Shown piece by piece: positions 10,251-22,452 of a DNA stretch of 64,000 nucleotides. The position numbers were made by a program, and so were the translations under genes. The first letter of the stretch is position 1. Each line of letters starts with the position of its first letter. The notes under the pieces are model-generated. The model did not search any database, was not told where the DNA came from, and saw only the letters and a program-made list of their open reading frames with translations. Source of the DNA: Guadua angustifolia. Taxonomy: Eukaryota > Streptophyta > Magnoliopsida > Poales > Poaceae. The DNA lies in contig CM070520.1 in NCBI GenBank assembly GCA_036346375.1, positions 13,093,791 to 13,157,790 on the forward strand, given 5' to 3'.

Positions 10251-10819
10251 CCATACATGTCGATTCCTTTGGACATAAAAATAATCAATTGATATTTGCC
10301 ACCTTTCAACGCTGTAATTGACGCTATGTACAAAAATGCCACTCCAAAGAGCATGATTTGTACATGGTGTCAAGTTTGAAATTGAAGAGTGGCAAATATC
10401 CAAATCTCCATTTGATCGAAAAGAATGAATGGTCACTACCATGCCATGATCCCAAATTAACTCTCAGATGCATTCTTTCATGACCCTCTGTTACTTTGTT
10501 TGTCAGCCTTCTTTGGTACAATGTGGAACTCATTAGATGCCCTCAGTTCGTGGAGTGAAGAAAATCGGTTGAACTTTTTTTTGTTTTTTCGAAGGCGAGT
10601 GCGTAGTACTTTTGAGCTTAATGGATCATCTGATGTAGCGAAGTAGTCTCCAGCGGAACAGTTGGTCTCACATTTGTGTGTGTTTGTAGCATACACATGC
10701 ATCGAGGACACCTCCTTTTGTTTGTCCATCTTGAAGCATATCATGCATATAACCTACCTTCTGTCCTTCGGCATTTTCTGCTACCAACTTATATTTATAT
10801 ATTAGTAATGATACTAATT
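10251..10819. other. unassigned DNA
   Basis: Several overlapping short minus-strand ORFs (10203-10442, 10324-10533, 10478-10744, 10668-10859) show no recognisable domain and no shared frame. A short inverted match (ATATTTGCCACC near 10291 and GAGTGGCAAATATCC near 10387) hints at an old MITE. Nothing firm. Confidence 0.3.
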
Positions 10820-11096
10820 GGGGAAGTATATGGTGAAAATAGGCATATGGTGAAATCATGAAAGTAGATAATCAGGGACGTTGGATCAAACTTGAATGGT
10901 TCAGATCTAGGTGGAATCCCACCTCCTCACTCAAACACGTTTTACACATAACCCCTAGAAAAATTATAAAATTTCTTCACTTAAGTGGAGGAGGTGGGAT
11001 TCCACCTAGATCTGAACCATTCAAGTTTGATCCAACGTTCCTGATTGTCTACTTTCATGATTTCACTATATATCTACTTTCACCATATACTTTCCC
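10820..11096. mobile_element. Mutator-like MITE, 277 bp
   Basis: Ends GGGGAAGTATATGGTGAAA / TTTCACCATATACTTTCCC. The arms are about 110-115 bp and nearly perfect inverted repeats (10820-10935 and 10983-11096), with a short loop. Flanked by a perfect 9-bp direct repeat ATACTAATT at 10811-10819 and 11097-11105. Nine-base duplication plus long terminal inverted repeats is the Mutator signature. No coding capacity. Confidence 0.9.
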
Positions 11097-11105
11097 ATAC
11101 TAATT

Positions 11106-12660
11106 AGGTGCAGATGTTTCTTTACGAACATTACCTTCTTTTATTTTATTTTTTTTGACAACTATTATTTTTTTAAGTAGCAAAGATAATACAGGACGTG
11201 TATTAATCTTGCGATACAGCCATCATTTTTCGTCTGCCCAACATCTCTGAAACGTGCATCAAAGCCCATCACTCAGCCCATGAAAACCAAAAACTACAAA
11301 CGTGAAACGCGTGACTCGTCTAGGCATGACCAGGAAAGCCCATATGCAAATCCGGTCCATGGAGTCGGGAGTTGCCACGTTGGGTCCAGGCAACCGCTGC
11401 CGCAACCGGCGCTGCAAGGGCGTCTCCACCCGGCGATCGCAGGGATACCGTCCCGATGACAGAGAACTGAGCGGGGTTACCGTCCCGATGCCCACAATGG
11501 AAGAGAATCGACAACAGGTGCGCGCGCGGCTGAATCAAGTAGCATTGGCCGGCATCGCAAACTGCTAGTACCTACTACCTAGCACACCACTGCAAACTGC
11601 AACCTGTAGTTATATACAGATTTTAGTTTCAAAGTTTGCAACTAACGTTCAGTATTTGGGCTGCATGAGAACTACTTACTCTAATACTCTGTATGGATTA
11701 TCTGTGGTGTTACCACATGCCGTGCACTCACTCTGGGATTGGCTATCCACTAAGACGATCCTGTAATCATTGTTTTCATAGGCCAGTTAATGGACAGGTA
11801 ACCGATCAATTGAAGAAGGTATGTTGCTTGAATCTTGATATATATTTTTTGTTTTTTGTCTTCTGATTTAGATTTCAAAGAGATCTGAAAGTACAGGTGG
11901 TCTCACTGGAAAGAAGAAAGGGAAGGTGTAAAAAGTCGTTTTGTAGATATTAGATATGTCCGGTCATACATTTCTATAGCTTCAGGGAACAACCAACTTC
12001 AATCCCGAGTCGTTTTGTAAGAGACTGGTCCGAAGTCTGAACAGCCCACCAAGCATAAATTGCTTGCAGGAAATACTTATGCCATGCAGTCACAGATAGA
12101 TTTGGTTACATGGATAGGTTGTTTGAGTTGATTGTTGGCTTGCGCAAGACAGCTCTAGCAAGACAGATCTAACAACCAAAAGCTTGCGCTTTGACAAAAC
12201 TGATGTGCATGCATGCAGTCTCTGTCTGGTTACGTGCCTTCTTGTGTGTCAATGTGTTCCTCCATCGTCCCGTGACAAGCATCATATGTAGGAACGTGGA
12301 GCTCAGCTGAATGAGGTTGTAGGTGCGTTATTCCCGATGCCTCTCAGTCCTACTCAGGGAAAGCACTGTCAATGGCCGGCCAGCCACTCCATTCCAAGCG
12401 AGCGAGCTACTTGTTGAACTAGCGAGAGCATGCACGCGTATACTCTTGAGAAGACGAAGACCCAAGCTGACGCCGAGGTCATCAGCACATAATGTTTTCT
12501 AACAAGTCAAGAGACAGAGCCGGGCATTGTGGATGCCGACAATGAGTAGACTACGAGAACCCAGAGCCGGGTCATTGGCAAAGCATGCACGCACTTCTCG
12601 TAGTAAGGATGTGTGCTTGTTTATACCGAGTGGCATATATACGAGATGGTTCAAAAAAAA
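11106..12660. repeat. 1.6-kb block duplicated in inverted orientation at 39166-40720
   Basis: Collinear inverted matches include TGCATATGGGCTTTCC (reverse of 11331-11350 vs 40453-40475), the CGTCTCCACCCGG stretch near 11420, the CTCACTCTGGGATTGGCTATCC stretch near 11725 vs 40030, and GCTGACGCCGAGGTCATCAGCAC near 12465 vs 39365. Frames conserved in both copies read minus here and plus at 40 kb. Part of the degenerate small-gene-family field described below. No intact gene. Confidence 0.8.
12310..12500 (-). pseudogene. degenerate copy of unidentified small gene family
   Basis: On the minus strand it reads WNGVAGRP then SRTERHRE, aligning with ANGVAGFLHQ ... IEGHRE at 15.5 kb. Frames are not open for long. 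It shares the DNA tag GATGCCTCTCAGTCCTAC with at least six other places between 12 and 21 kb and with 39.5 and 41.4 kb. Confidence 0.5.
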
Positions 12661-13372
12661 AAGTCATACGTGTGTTTGGTTGCTTGAATGAAACCAACTC
12701 ATTTTGAATGGCAGGATGCAAATTTAAGTATTCTCTACAGATACTATTGAGTTATCAAACACACTCAAAAAAGCCTTACTGAAGTGAGTCGCGCTGGCAT
12801 TTTTATACACACTTTCGTAATTATCTCGTATTTATCTTCCCAGGTTTTTCGGAGATGCTCATTACATGATTGCAGTGGGAGAATTGGCGGATCTAGGATC
12901 AAAATATAGGTTAGGTGGAACGAACCAATAGTATTATCCAATAGCAAAGCGAGACCTAGGTAATAGCAATCTCACTAATATGAGCGAATGATACTATATG
13001 AAACTCGAAACTGTAGTCCACATGTGAACATATAAAGACAAAGGTCAAAGGTCGAATATCCGCAACATTTTCACTTGCAAATGCTAAAATAGCTCTTCAA
13101 ATCTATGAAATCAACCAATCACAAATCATAATCTAATGGAATTTTCGACTAATTTCTTCAAATCCCCTTGCAGCCTTCAAGCCTTGCGTAGTTTCTTACT
13201 TTCTTGCCTTGGCCTTTGGACTTGGACTAGGCATTTCGAGTCGACGATCGCCGCTCCATCAGTGGCGCAGATGTGCGACCCACCTGTCAGCTAGATCGTC
13301 TCCTCCACGCCGCCGTCCGCCGCGCCCGAGCCGCCCAGCTCCTCCCTCCCGGAGGCCTCGCCGTGGCGTGCG
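12661..13372. other. unassigned, AT-rich then GC-rich
   Basis: No supported gene. A GAATTGGCGGATCTAGG string near 12880 recalls hAT ends seen elsewhere in the window, but no partner end or target duplication was found. GC content rises sharply from about 13230. Confidence 0.3.
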
Positions 13373-13669
13373 GTGACCCGTGCAGATGGTGGCGGCGGTA
13401 CCAATCTCCCTCGCAGAGCTGAGCGGCCACCTCGGGAATCATGCTCGCGCTGCCTCCCAGCCCAGCAAGGCGGAGGAGGAGACGCCGCCGTCCTCCCCCC
13501 GGCCGCCGCTGCGTCGTCCCAGGCCTTCCTCCTCAGGCACCTCGGCTACACGACGCGGGGTGAACCTCTCCCGGGATTCGGGATGGCAGGGAGCTGGGCA
13601 GAATTGCCGATGTCCACCATGAGAGGGGAGAGAACCGAGAACAGGTACGCGGATGAATCCCCAAAGTAG
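13373..13669 (+). other. GC-rich candidate 5' exon, no identity
   Basis: Two overlapping plus-strand frames are open: one from ATG 13373 (98 codons) and one from ATG 13386 (about 79 codons, MVAAVPISLAELSGHLGN). A donor-like ACAG|GTACGC occurs at about 13643-13652. A minus-strand frame (13439-13804) is also open and aligns with frames at 11.4 and 40.3 kb, so the coding strand is unclear. Codon bias of GC-rich grass DNA makes long spurious ORFs common. Treat as an unproven exon or a repeat-family segment. Confidence 0.25.
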
Positions 13670-14699
13670 TATATTGGGCAAATTGCAACCTATTTGGCTA
13701 TTTGTTTGTTTCTCTGAACTAGTGCCATGTACAGATTTCAGTTTCAGAGTTTGCAGCAAACATTCAGTAGTTGGTCTGGGTCTTACTACTTGCCCTGCAC
13801 TCACTCAGTCCCATTTTAGGCTGAAGATAGTGCTGCTACTCACTAGTCAGTACATGACTAAAAGTCTAAAAATCATTATGCATTATAAAAGTTTTATGGA
13901 CGCATGATGATTTCTCCTAGGCAATAGTTTTTCTTTAACGTACGCGGTATCCACACTTAATTTTTCCTGGACATTTTGAGCCCATTAGTATTTCATAAGA
14001 ATTTATTTACTCTCCATTGTATTTATGCTTAGTTGCATCAGTCTACTCAGAGTCTCAGACTTCCATTTTGTCTAAGCTCCTTTACTGTCAGTAGCAGGAG
14101 TTGTACTATCCGCAGGATCGTTCTTCATAGTTGGCTGCTAAGTTGCCCCAAAACATCACATCCCATCCACAGCATTACAACTTCAATCAGCAATGGAAAT
14201 CATCACTTTTCTAGCCTGGTGTGTGATATTTTTTGCATATCTAGCCCTCTTGCGAACATAGTTGCAAAAATAGTCCTATCTCTGACTGCGGAAGCGCCAG
14301 TGATAATTTCTAAGTTGTGTGCTGTTCAAGAGTTCTAGTGCAAAATATACAGCTGTAGACATTTGAGTACCAAATGGAATAATGTTGTTTTCTTGAGAAA
14401 ACATATGCCCCACTAGAAATATCAGTCTTGAAGAGACGAATGTCAAAACAAATATTGAAAAGATTTTTGACCTACAAGTTCAACCAGCGACTTGTGTGTA
14501 CTTCACGCTTCGATCAATGCCTACAGACACAGTAAGTAGGAAACTCGATCATAGGCACAACTATGTGGTCCATCCTACCAAAGTTACATCAAATTTGTCA
14601 GTTCAAAATATGGGATCAACGAAATAGCACAGAACTAATCCTAATTGTTTACCTGACACAACATTAGAATTTCTGTAAGTTACATGAATGATTAATTAC
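13670..14699. other. repeat-family flank, no gene
   Basis: The stretch after 13680 (GTACAGATTTCAGTTTCAGAG and following) matches the flank at 11610-11750 and its inverted copy near 40110-40200, so it is part of the same duplicated family. 13653-13907 and 14033-14338 ORFs lack support. Confidence 0.4.
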
Positions 14700-15383
14700 A
14701 TAGGTGAGTAAGGTTGTATGTGCATTAATTGCCGATGCCTCTCAATCCTAAATGGCTAGGTGCAAAAATTTCTTATTGTGGTTGCTGAACAGATTGTAAC
14801 CCAAGACCCCACTGGCTGGCAAGCAAGCAAACTGGTTCTTATCATTGCCAAGAGCTTGCTTATTGGCAATAAAAAGATCTTGTCCTTGGACCTTGGTGAG
14901 GCCACTAGTTGGAGTCACTAACGTGCACGCTTCATTGCCCTCCACTTGTTATCTACGTGACCTGCCAAGTTACAATGCTGTGCTATTGCTTCATTAACCA
15001 AAAAATGGTGGATGTACAACAATGTTATCATTCTAAACCTTCATAGATATAATGAGATTCATTGCACTCCTTTGTTTCTCTTTTTTCAGAGGTGTATACT
15101 TGTATTATGTCACAAAACTACTCTACTGTAATCTTGTATAAGAAGAAGAAGCAGCAGCAGCAGAAGGATAAGGAGAAGGAACAGGACGAGGATGAGGAGG
15201 AGAAGCAGAAGGAGAAGATCATAGGAATCGGCTGCTAGGATTCCACTTGTCCAATGTTCGGCAGTGAGCAACCTTAGTCCCACCAATCCTACCGATGTTA
15301 GGTCCAAGTTACTTTTCAGTTGAGAATACCATATCATCCGAAAAATGAATAAAAATTTTCAAACCTCTTCTTGTCTAGGCAAT

Positions 15384-15700
15384 TCAAAGCTTGTGGACAT
15401 GATTACTTACAAGGAGAATTTTTTTCTTGCATGTGCATTCCCGATGCCCCTCAATCCTACATCGCTGAGAGCTTGTCGATGCCAACTGATGCAGAAATCC
15501 AGCCACTCCATTTGCATCAAGCTGAGATATGTTGTGTTTGCCAAATTGAAAGTAAGCATATAGTCCTGGGCCTCCTAGCAATAAAAACACCATGGCGAGG
15601 CCAAGGATGCTCTCATCAAATGCCCGCTTTTATTGCCCTTTATTTGTCTCTTCAGCCTTTTTGTCAGCTCCTGAGCAGCTCAGGATGGTTACTCCAGTGT
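15384..15700 (-). pseudogene. unidentified small gene family, best-preserved copy
   Basis: The minus-strand frame reads AFDESILGLAMVFLLLGGPG, LYAYFQFGKHNISQLDANG, then VAGFLHQ and IEGHRECTC. It has one hydrophobic stretch (ILGLAMVFLLLGG) that could span a membrane. A stop in the upstream part (near 15630) and lack of a clear start make it a likely pseudogene. I do not recognise the family. The direct paralogue lies at 17566-17868. Confidence 0.45.
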
Positions 15701-16169
15701 TCGTTGTAGATTAAGGGTACTACTTTTGGATGATATCAATGTTGTTCTTGTTTTCTTCTCTCTTTTTTTTAGTGAATTCAAGAGATCCTAGAGCTCTTGG
15801 CCTAATTATTATTTTTTTCAAAAAGCTGCATGCCACTGCTGCGGCGAGAGGAGCATGGGCCACCAAGTTTGGGCCAAATTACATGGCAAATCACTGAGCA
15901 ATTAGGAGCCGCCCATTGAGTTATATTTTGGTCAAACCATAGGGCCCATCTCCTGGTCAAACCTCGCAGAGCGAGATCGGCCCAAACTCACCGCCACAGC
16001 GCCGCGTTGCCACAACGCCGCTCCTGCTCCATTCGCGCTTAGGTTGGAGTTTGGACTGACTGTGAATAGTGCATTTCAGTTCGAGGAAGCCTGAACTATT
16101 GAATTAGTTTTTCTGTATCCTGTTCATTACTGCAATTGCTGGAAGCAAATTTATAAGTACAGGTTGAAC

Positions 16170-16427
16170 CATGGGCGTTACCAGGGACCCCAAAATTTCG
16201 AAAAGTTGTATAAGTTCACCTCTTTAATGTGCTAAATTTATTTATTGATTTGGTTCTGATTTTGGTGGTTTGGGATTTTCAAGACCTTAGAACAATTTAC
16301 AATGTGCTTTTAGCAAATTTCAAATATATGTGTTGGATTTACGATGTTACGAAATAATTGTAAAAAACTACAGAGTTGTACGTGCGAAGTATCCATCTCT
16401 AACAAAAAATTTCTAATCCCGCCACTG
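16170..16427. mobile_element. hAT MITE, 258 bp
   Basis: Ends CATGGGCGTTACCAGGG and, on the reverse strand, CAGTGGCGGGATTAGAA. Flanked by a perfect 8-bp duplication GGTTGAAC at 16162-16169 and 16428-16435. Same family as 41608-41886 (shared core around GCAAATTTCAAA..ATATGT GTTGGATTT). Confidence 0.9.
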
Positions 16428-17565
16428 GGTTGAACTACGTATTGCCCTGTCAACCAAATTTCCCATACTTGATAAGTTTCAGGCACATTGCTTCGTACAT
16501 TGATTTCGGAAGGCTTATGCAGAAAAATATAATGTCCCCGTACTTAGTCTGTTGCACAATTCAGTGATATATTGTATTCATAGGACTACTTATTATATGC
16601 ATAGTTTCATTACCCTTGACCTGTCTGTATGTGCTAGTGTGCTGTAGTTATGGTCTTTCAACAACGTTGTTGTCATTTTGAAGCTTCATCCATATCACGA
16701 GGTTCGTGGCACCCCTATGTTGCTCTTTTTCTTTAGACGTGGACAGTGGTGTTATGTCACTGTAATTTATTTTTCTTCAGTAAGTACTTGTAGCCTTCAT
16801 TATTTTAACTTCATTCTGTTTACAAGATCACCACTCAAACAAAACTTGTCTTGTTTGGCAACTAAGAGAGAATCAGCATACAATTATTTGTGTACCCAGC
16901 CATCCCGTGTCAAAGGGTCTACAACTGTAGACATGTTAAGAGTATTGCATTTAGTTCAGTGCTAAAAGGATTATCCTTTTCTCGATAACATGTCATAAAT
17001 CAGAGTAGTAGAAGATTATAACGTGCTTGAAAAGATTATTGCTGTCCAACATAGTGTCTTCCGTGCACTTCCTCCTCATCCTCATCACTTTCAACATTAT
17101 AGGAATCCTCTGCTGGGATTCCAATGTCCAGTAGTGAGCCAGCTCAGTCCCTCACCATTCCTACTAATCGGATGTCAAAGTCACTCATATTGTCAATTGA
17201 AAATATCATATCATCCGAGGAACAAATAATAGGTTCCAAATCTCTTTTTGTCTATGCAATTTAGATGCCCAACAACACATGGAAGCCATTGTCCAGCTCC
17301 CACTTGATTAGGATTTGGAGCTATGAGCAGGTCAATGCTCACGTCATTATCTTTCTCCTCTTGCAGCTGTGAGAAAAATGCAAGTACTAATCAAGCAAAG
17401 ACAAGCAAGTAGGTGCATAGGGATGTAAAAAGTTCAAAACAAGTTTCACGCCATGAAACGACATCCCCCCGCCACAATCTGACTAGTGGGATTACTTGTA
17501 TTGTATACAAAGTAAACAGTAAAGATATAAAATCAGATCACTAATGAAGAACAGGTTCCATACCT

Positions 17566-17900
17566 TTATCGTCTATGCAATCGAAAACTTGAGTTCATAA
17601 TTACATACTTGAAGAATACGTTGTTGCAGGTGCATTCCTGATGGCCCTCAATCCTATTCCTCGGTTCTAGGAGCAACACCTTCCTGTCGATGTCGACCGG
17701 TGCAGAGATCCCAGCCACTTCATTGGTGAGCAAGCTGAGATGGTTGTTGTATTTTCCCAAACCCATATATATAGCAAAGCATGTGCAGTCTTGGCAAATG
17801 GCAACGAATTGAAACAGCATGATGAAACCAAGGAGACTCACATCACATGTATATACTTTTACGGCCACTTATTTGCCTTTTCATCATCTTCATGAGCAAC
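17566..17900 (-). pseudogene. unidentified small gene family, second copy
   Basis: Minus-strand frame with SLLGFIMLFQFVAICQDC (hydrophobic), MGLGKYNNHLSLLTNEVAG and RNRIEGHQECTC. Aligns over its length with the copy at 15384-15700. No start or splice sites could be fixed. Confidence 0.45.
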
Positions 17901-18769
17901 TCATTACAGTGGTACGTCCTCCTAGATTAAGTGGTATGGTACTACTCTTGAATGAGTTTTGTTCACTTGTTCATACTTCAGATGAGCTACTTGTGGCCCT
18001 GTGCCGTGCCGTGCCGTGCCTCTACTGAAAGCAGAGGAGTATGGGTTACAATACATGTTGTTAAATTGTATAGACCACAATGGCTCAGTGAGGTACTGCG
18101 GTTGCAATACATGAAAGCTATCACTGCCTCTTAATTGTTTTCTAGCTTTCTCAACACATGCTGTAGCGTATTCATTGAATGCTCAAAGTTAACCATTCCA
18201 GCCTTCCAGGTTTCATAGAATGAATTCAGTCATCTACCAAGGACTGCAGTTCTGGGATGGCTCTAAAGACAAGTAGATGGCTCTACAAACTGTATTTGTT
18301 ACAAAATAAAAAGGCAGTATACCATTTGTAAGTTACATATAGGCATACATTTGTCGTTAATCGCTGCTACTTAATTCCATTCTGTTTTTCGTACGGTAAA
18401 GTTAATGATCACTGCTGCTGACACGACCAAAATCATTGTGCAATCTGAAATTGAGTAACTTATATGGATGCAGAGGAGTTCGCTAGGATTTTGAAACTTT
18501 TGTATTTCATACCAATTCATTTGCTCTCCGGGAATCAACTGTGCGCTAGTAGCATCAGTCCATTCTGTTTCATTTTGGTCTTCCCCTCTCAGCGCAGCTG
18601 CATTTTTATTCTGTTCTATACGGTGATGCCAACACAAGGTTGTATCAAAATATTTGAGAATTCAGACTATTGAATCACCGAAAAGAATGCAAAAATAGCT
18701 CTAGCCATGTTACTCATCATGCCATTAAAATTTTACTTGGTCACTTACCGTCTCAACATCTCGTTTTAG

Positions 18770-19310
18770 GGTGCAGTCCTGATGCCTCCCAATCTCGTTT
18801 TAAATGACATGTTATGGTGTGTACAGAAACTAATGTTATCATTTTTTTTCCTGACTCACAGCAAGTGCCCGCTTTTATTGCCCTTAATTTATTTGTCTTT
18901 TCAGACTTTTTCATCGGCTCCTGGGCAGCACATTAATATGGTTTCAGTGTTCTTGAATGAATTCCGTTCATGATAGCTGCCTGTGCTAAGACATACGATG
19001 GCGTTTTTCTTGTCCCAATGGAAAACTTCTTTGCACAGTCAAGTGCTCCACACCTCCTGTTTCCTACTAGCATTGTAAACACCTCTAAAAATTCGCTCAG
19101 AGCCCAACCCTCCACGTGATCGAGACAGATATGCATACGCAGTCCGTGAAACACATATATAGAAAGAATGCAGTGTTGGCTATAAAACACCGTGGTGAGG
19201 CCGATGAGAGATACTCGCATCAAATGCAAGCCCTTTGCCTCTTTATTTGTCTTTTCAGCTTTTTTATAAGCTCCCTCTAACTCGTCAGATGGTTCCAGTT
19301 GTGCACTCAC
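18770..19310 (-). pseudogene. unidentified small gene family, third copy
   Basis: Minus-strand ORF 18933-19310 begins MSAQLEPSDELEGAYKKAEK and has RVSLIGLTTVFY where the other copies have the hydrophobic segment, so it shows a possible N-terminus of the family. A further tag copy sits at 18780. The C-terminal part diverges and the identity is unknown. Confidence 0.4.
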
Positions 19311-20138
19311 AGGTGCTACTATCGTACTACTTTTGAGTGATGATCAATATGAGCTGCCTGCTTCTCTTAATGCTGGTGATCTTTACGTTTGCAAGATGAG
19401 ACTTTTACCATTCTTATGAGATACCAAGACGTATCAAAGTTGGTAATTCTACATTATAAATTTTGGCACCTCTTGATACTAACTCAATGTAAATTTTGGT
19501 ACCACTCAAGGATGATAAAAATTCTCTTTGCAAAATAACCAATGGAATTTGTGATGTATTTCGTAAAGCTAATCGGCCTTTGGAGGATTACTATGACAAA
19601 TAGATGGTTATATACACACACCAGTAATTAATTGAGCTAATGTTTTTACTGTTGCTGTATTTTTAGTCGGTGCTATACGTTGCCGCAACTAAGAAATTAT
19701 TGAACTTGATACGAACGGGTTCAATTAGTTGCTGTACCTATCACCCAATCTTGTAATTTTGGCAAGATCATGAAAATATGTATGCTTCCTTAAATTGTTG
19801 TATGACTTAAATTAGTACAAAATATTTCCAGTTTTCTTGTTGTAATTAGTCCATTCTAAAAAAAATGTTGTTCATCGATCTGGCGCCAAAGCCGTGCACA
19901 GTTGCCCAGCACTTACAGAGCTAACTTTTTTTTTCTGACCTCAATTACTGAAGCGAATTCTAACGCCGGACATATGAATCGGCATCTAGAAAGAGGAAAC
20001 CATGGAGCCACATGGGAGGCTTTTTGGACCTCCTCACAATATACCCCATTCACTCCTAGAGCTGTGAAAACAAAAATGAATGCAAGCACTATATCAAACA
20101 GAGACATGCAAGCGTTTTGGCACGACTGGATCGATTTA

Positions 20139-20396
20139 GGCCCCCTTCGTCTCAGCTTCTAGATTATAGATTCTGAATTATAAGAGAAGCTGCTTCTGAT
20201 TGTGTGGAAGAATAGGGTCGGACCAACTGCAGCTTCTAGGTTCTGGACCAGGCCAGCGAGAATCATATCAGGTTTCAGCCGTATCCTCGTTCTACGTAAA
20301 TGGTAACTTTTAATTGTGAGAGAAGTTATCTAGCTAGAATCCTTCCATTCAACAGACAATCTATTTTTTTTAAACAGAAGCTGAAACGAAGGGAGG
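20139..20396. mobile_element. MITE with GGCCCCCTTCGTCTCAGC ends
   Basis: Left end near 20139 reads CCCCCTTCGTCTCAGCTTCT and right end near 20396 reads AGAAGCTGAAACGAAGGGAGG, an imperfect terminal inverted repeat of about 20 bp. No target duplication could be settled, so the superfamily is open (Tourist- or hAT-like). Confidence 0.55.
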
Positions 20397-20967
20397 CAGT
20401 CAGAAGAAAAACAAGATAAGATCGGATCACTCAAAGAAATGGCGAACAGATGAGTGCAGGATTACTTATATACAAGATGAATGCGCCGTCACGTGTGCCT
20501 TCTTGATGCCCCTCAATCGTATGCCTAACATGTGCCTTCTTGATGCCCCTCAATCGTATGCCTATACGTGTGTGTATATATATACACACACACATATATA
20601 CATATATATATGAAAATATCTTTTACTCTCAGGCGTAGTTACTCCCATCTTTGAAATACCATCTAAATAAACTTGAAATACTCTTATATCACTTTGGATA
20701 CAATACAATAATTATAAGATACCCTAATGTGAACCATATAAAAAAATTGTAATGGAGTATATAGTTTTTAGCGTATTTTACAAATACCTTTATATATGGA
20801 TATAAAAAGAAGTATTTTAAAAATATACATACCACCTCTGAAAAAATATAAATACTACATAGTTAGTATTATATGCTTATATACTACATGTACATACCCT
20901 CCGTTGCGCGAAATACTCTCTATATTGTGAGATACAACATAGGAGTAATTATTCTCGGGAGTAGAAA

Positions 20968-20975
<8 letters not shown>

Positions 20976-21019
<44 letters not shown>
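20976..21019. repeat. (TA)n microsatellite
   Basis: Uninterrupted TA run of about 22 units. Degenerate AT/GT runs surround it from 20560 to 20600 and at 21409-21465. The 20600-20975 stretch is AT-rich with no gene. Confidence 0.95.
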
Positions 21020-21024
<5 letters not shown>

Positions 21025-21030
21025 TATATT

Positions 21031-21400
21031 ACTAGCATGAATTCAGTGCTAATTCTGTGCTAATGGCATGTAGAAGTTTTGAAAAATTCTGAAAAAATTA
21101 CCACATATAGGGGAGGTAAGCCTCTACAGCCCTGCAAAATTTGAAGATGAAACTCAATCGCATTTGAAAGATATGAAAAAGACAAACTCAGCATAAATAG
21201 TACTTGTTACTGTTTTGGCGCTATTCTTTTTGCTGTTTGTCTTTTTCATATCTTTCAAATGCGATTGAGTTTCATCTTCAAATTTTGCAGGGTTGTAGAG
21301 GTTCACCTCCCCTACATGTGGTAATTTTTTGAGAATTTTTCAAAACTTCTACATGCCATTAGCACGAAATTAGCACTGAATTCACCATTAGCATTGAATA
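21031..21400. mobile_element. long inverted-repeat MITE inside TA-rich DNA
   Basis: Arms of about 147 bp, 21039-21187 and 21235-21384, nearly perfect inverted repeats separated by about 48 bp. Outer landmark GAATTCAGTGCTAATT. Both sides run into TA repeats, so a TA target duplication cannot be distinguished from background. RNA from it would fold into a long hairpin. Confidence 0.85.
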
Positions 21401-21981
21401 TTTCCCCTATATATATATATGTGTGTGTGTGTACATATATATATGTATATGCGTGTGTATATACTTTTCTTATTATGGAAGATACTAAAATTTACATCGA
21501 GACAGCACCAAAAGATAAAAAATAATAAAAAATTAAAGAGTAGAGGTACCAATTTTGATACCTCTTGATACTACATCGATATAACTTCTGAGCTCTCATG
21601 AAGATGGTAGAAAGCCTGATATTTCAAGGATGCACTCTTCCAGTACAACTAGCCAGAATAACGCACTACGTTGCGTCACGCACGACGATACAATATGAAA
21701 AATTTAAAAATTTTGGTCGTATTTTCGGTTTTTGCAATTTTTTAAAAAAAATGGGTCGGTAGGACCCGTTGGCGAATCCATGGGCTATTATCAACCTTCG
21801 ATGAATCTGCGTTTTTTTTAAAGAAACCCCTGGCTAGGACCCGTCGGCGAATCTACAGGCTACTATAAACCTTCGACAAATCTGTGTTTTTTTAGAAAAC
21901 CGTGACTGCTTTTTTTACGCATTTCGGGAAATTTGGCTGTATTTTCGATTTTCGTATTTGTTTAAAAATGGGTCCTTAGCT

Positions 21982-21982
<1 letters not shown>

Positions 21983-22034
<52 letters not shown>
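21983..22034. repeat. (TA)n microsatellite
   Basis: TA run with one interruption, directly abutting the next MITE. 21470-21980 before it has no gene; two similar segments (near 21750 and 21835) repeat the phrase GGACCCGT.GGCGAATC. Confidence 0.95.
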
Positions 22035-22035
22035 G

Positions 22036-22452
22036 TAACGTATCCTGTGCACACATGCTTTCCCGTGTACACACCATGCACACCAACTAAAAAAAGTCGT
22101 GAAAAATTCTGAAAAAATTGTAGATGTACTTTATAGATTACTCTACATATGTATAAAATTGTAGATTCAAATTCATTATATATCGAGAGTTACAAAAAAG
22201 AGAAAATTGTGATAAGTTAAAGAATTTAAACTTGTCAGAATTTTTTCTTTTTTTAACTCTAGATATATAAACCTATCACAATTTTATCTTTTTTTGTAAC
22301 TCTCGATATATAATGAATTTGATCTTGAAACTTCATACAAAGGTAGAATAATCTATGAAGTACATCTACAATTTTTTTAGAATTTTTCATGACTTTTTTT
22401 AGTTGGTGTGTACGGTGTGTACATGAAAAGCTTGTGTGCACAGGATACGTTG
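22036..22452. mobile_element. long inverted-repeat MITE, 417 bp
   Basis: Ends TAACGTATCCTGTGCACACA and, on the reverse strand, GCAACGTATCCTGTGCACAC. Arms of about 180 bp (to about 22218 and from about 22272) are inverted repeats with scattered differences. Inserted at the edge of the TA microsatellite. The internal AATTCTGAAAAAATT phrase is shared with the MITE at 21031-21400. Confidence 0.85.

Larger units (their letters stand above)
14700..20600 (-). repeat. field of degenerate paralogous segments
   Basis: The tag GATGCCCCTCAATCCTA or close variants occurs at about 14732, 15444, 17640, 18780 and twice in tandem at 20504 and 20540. Segments 15230-15700 and 17100-17900 are direct paralogues (shared GGATTCCA...CAGTGAGC, ACCATATCATCCGA and CAATTCAAAGCTTG-type blocks). 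The clearest copies are listed separately. A purine-rich AGAAGAAGCAGCAGCAG stretch lies at 15140-15225. The rest has no supported gene. Confidence 0.6.

Noticed and set aside
13439..13804. 121-codon minus-strand ORF
   Set aside because: Competes with plus-strand frames in GC-rich DNA and has no domain; kept only as a possible repeat-family segment.
15110..15337. Leu/Ile-rich minus-strand ORF resembling a membrane protein
   Set aside because: It is the antisense of a purine-rich simple repeat (AGAAGAAGCAGCAG), so the hydrophobic run is artefactual.
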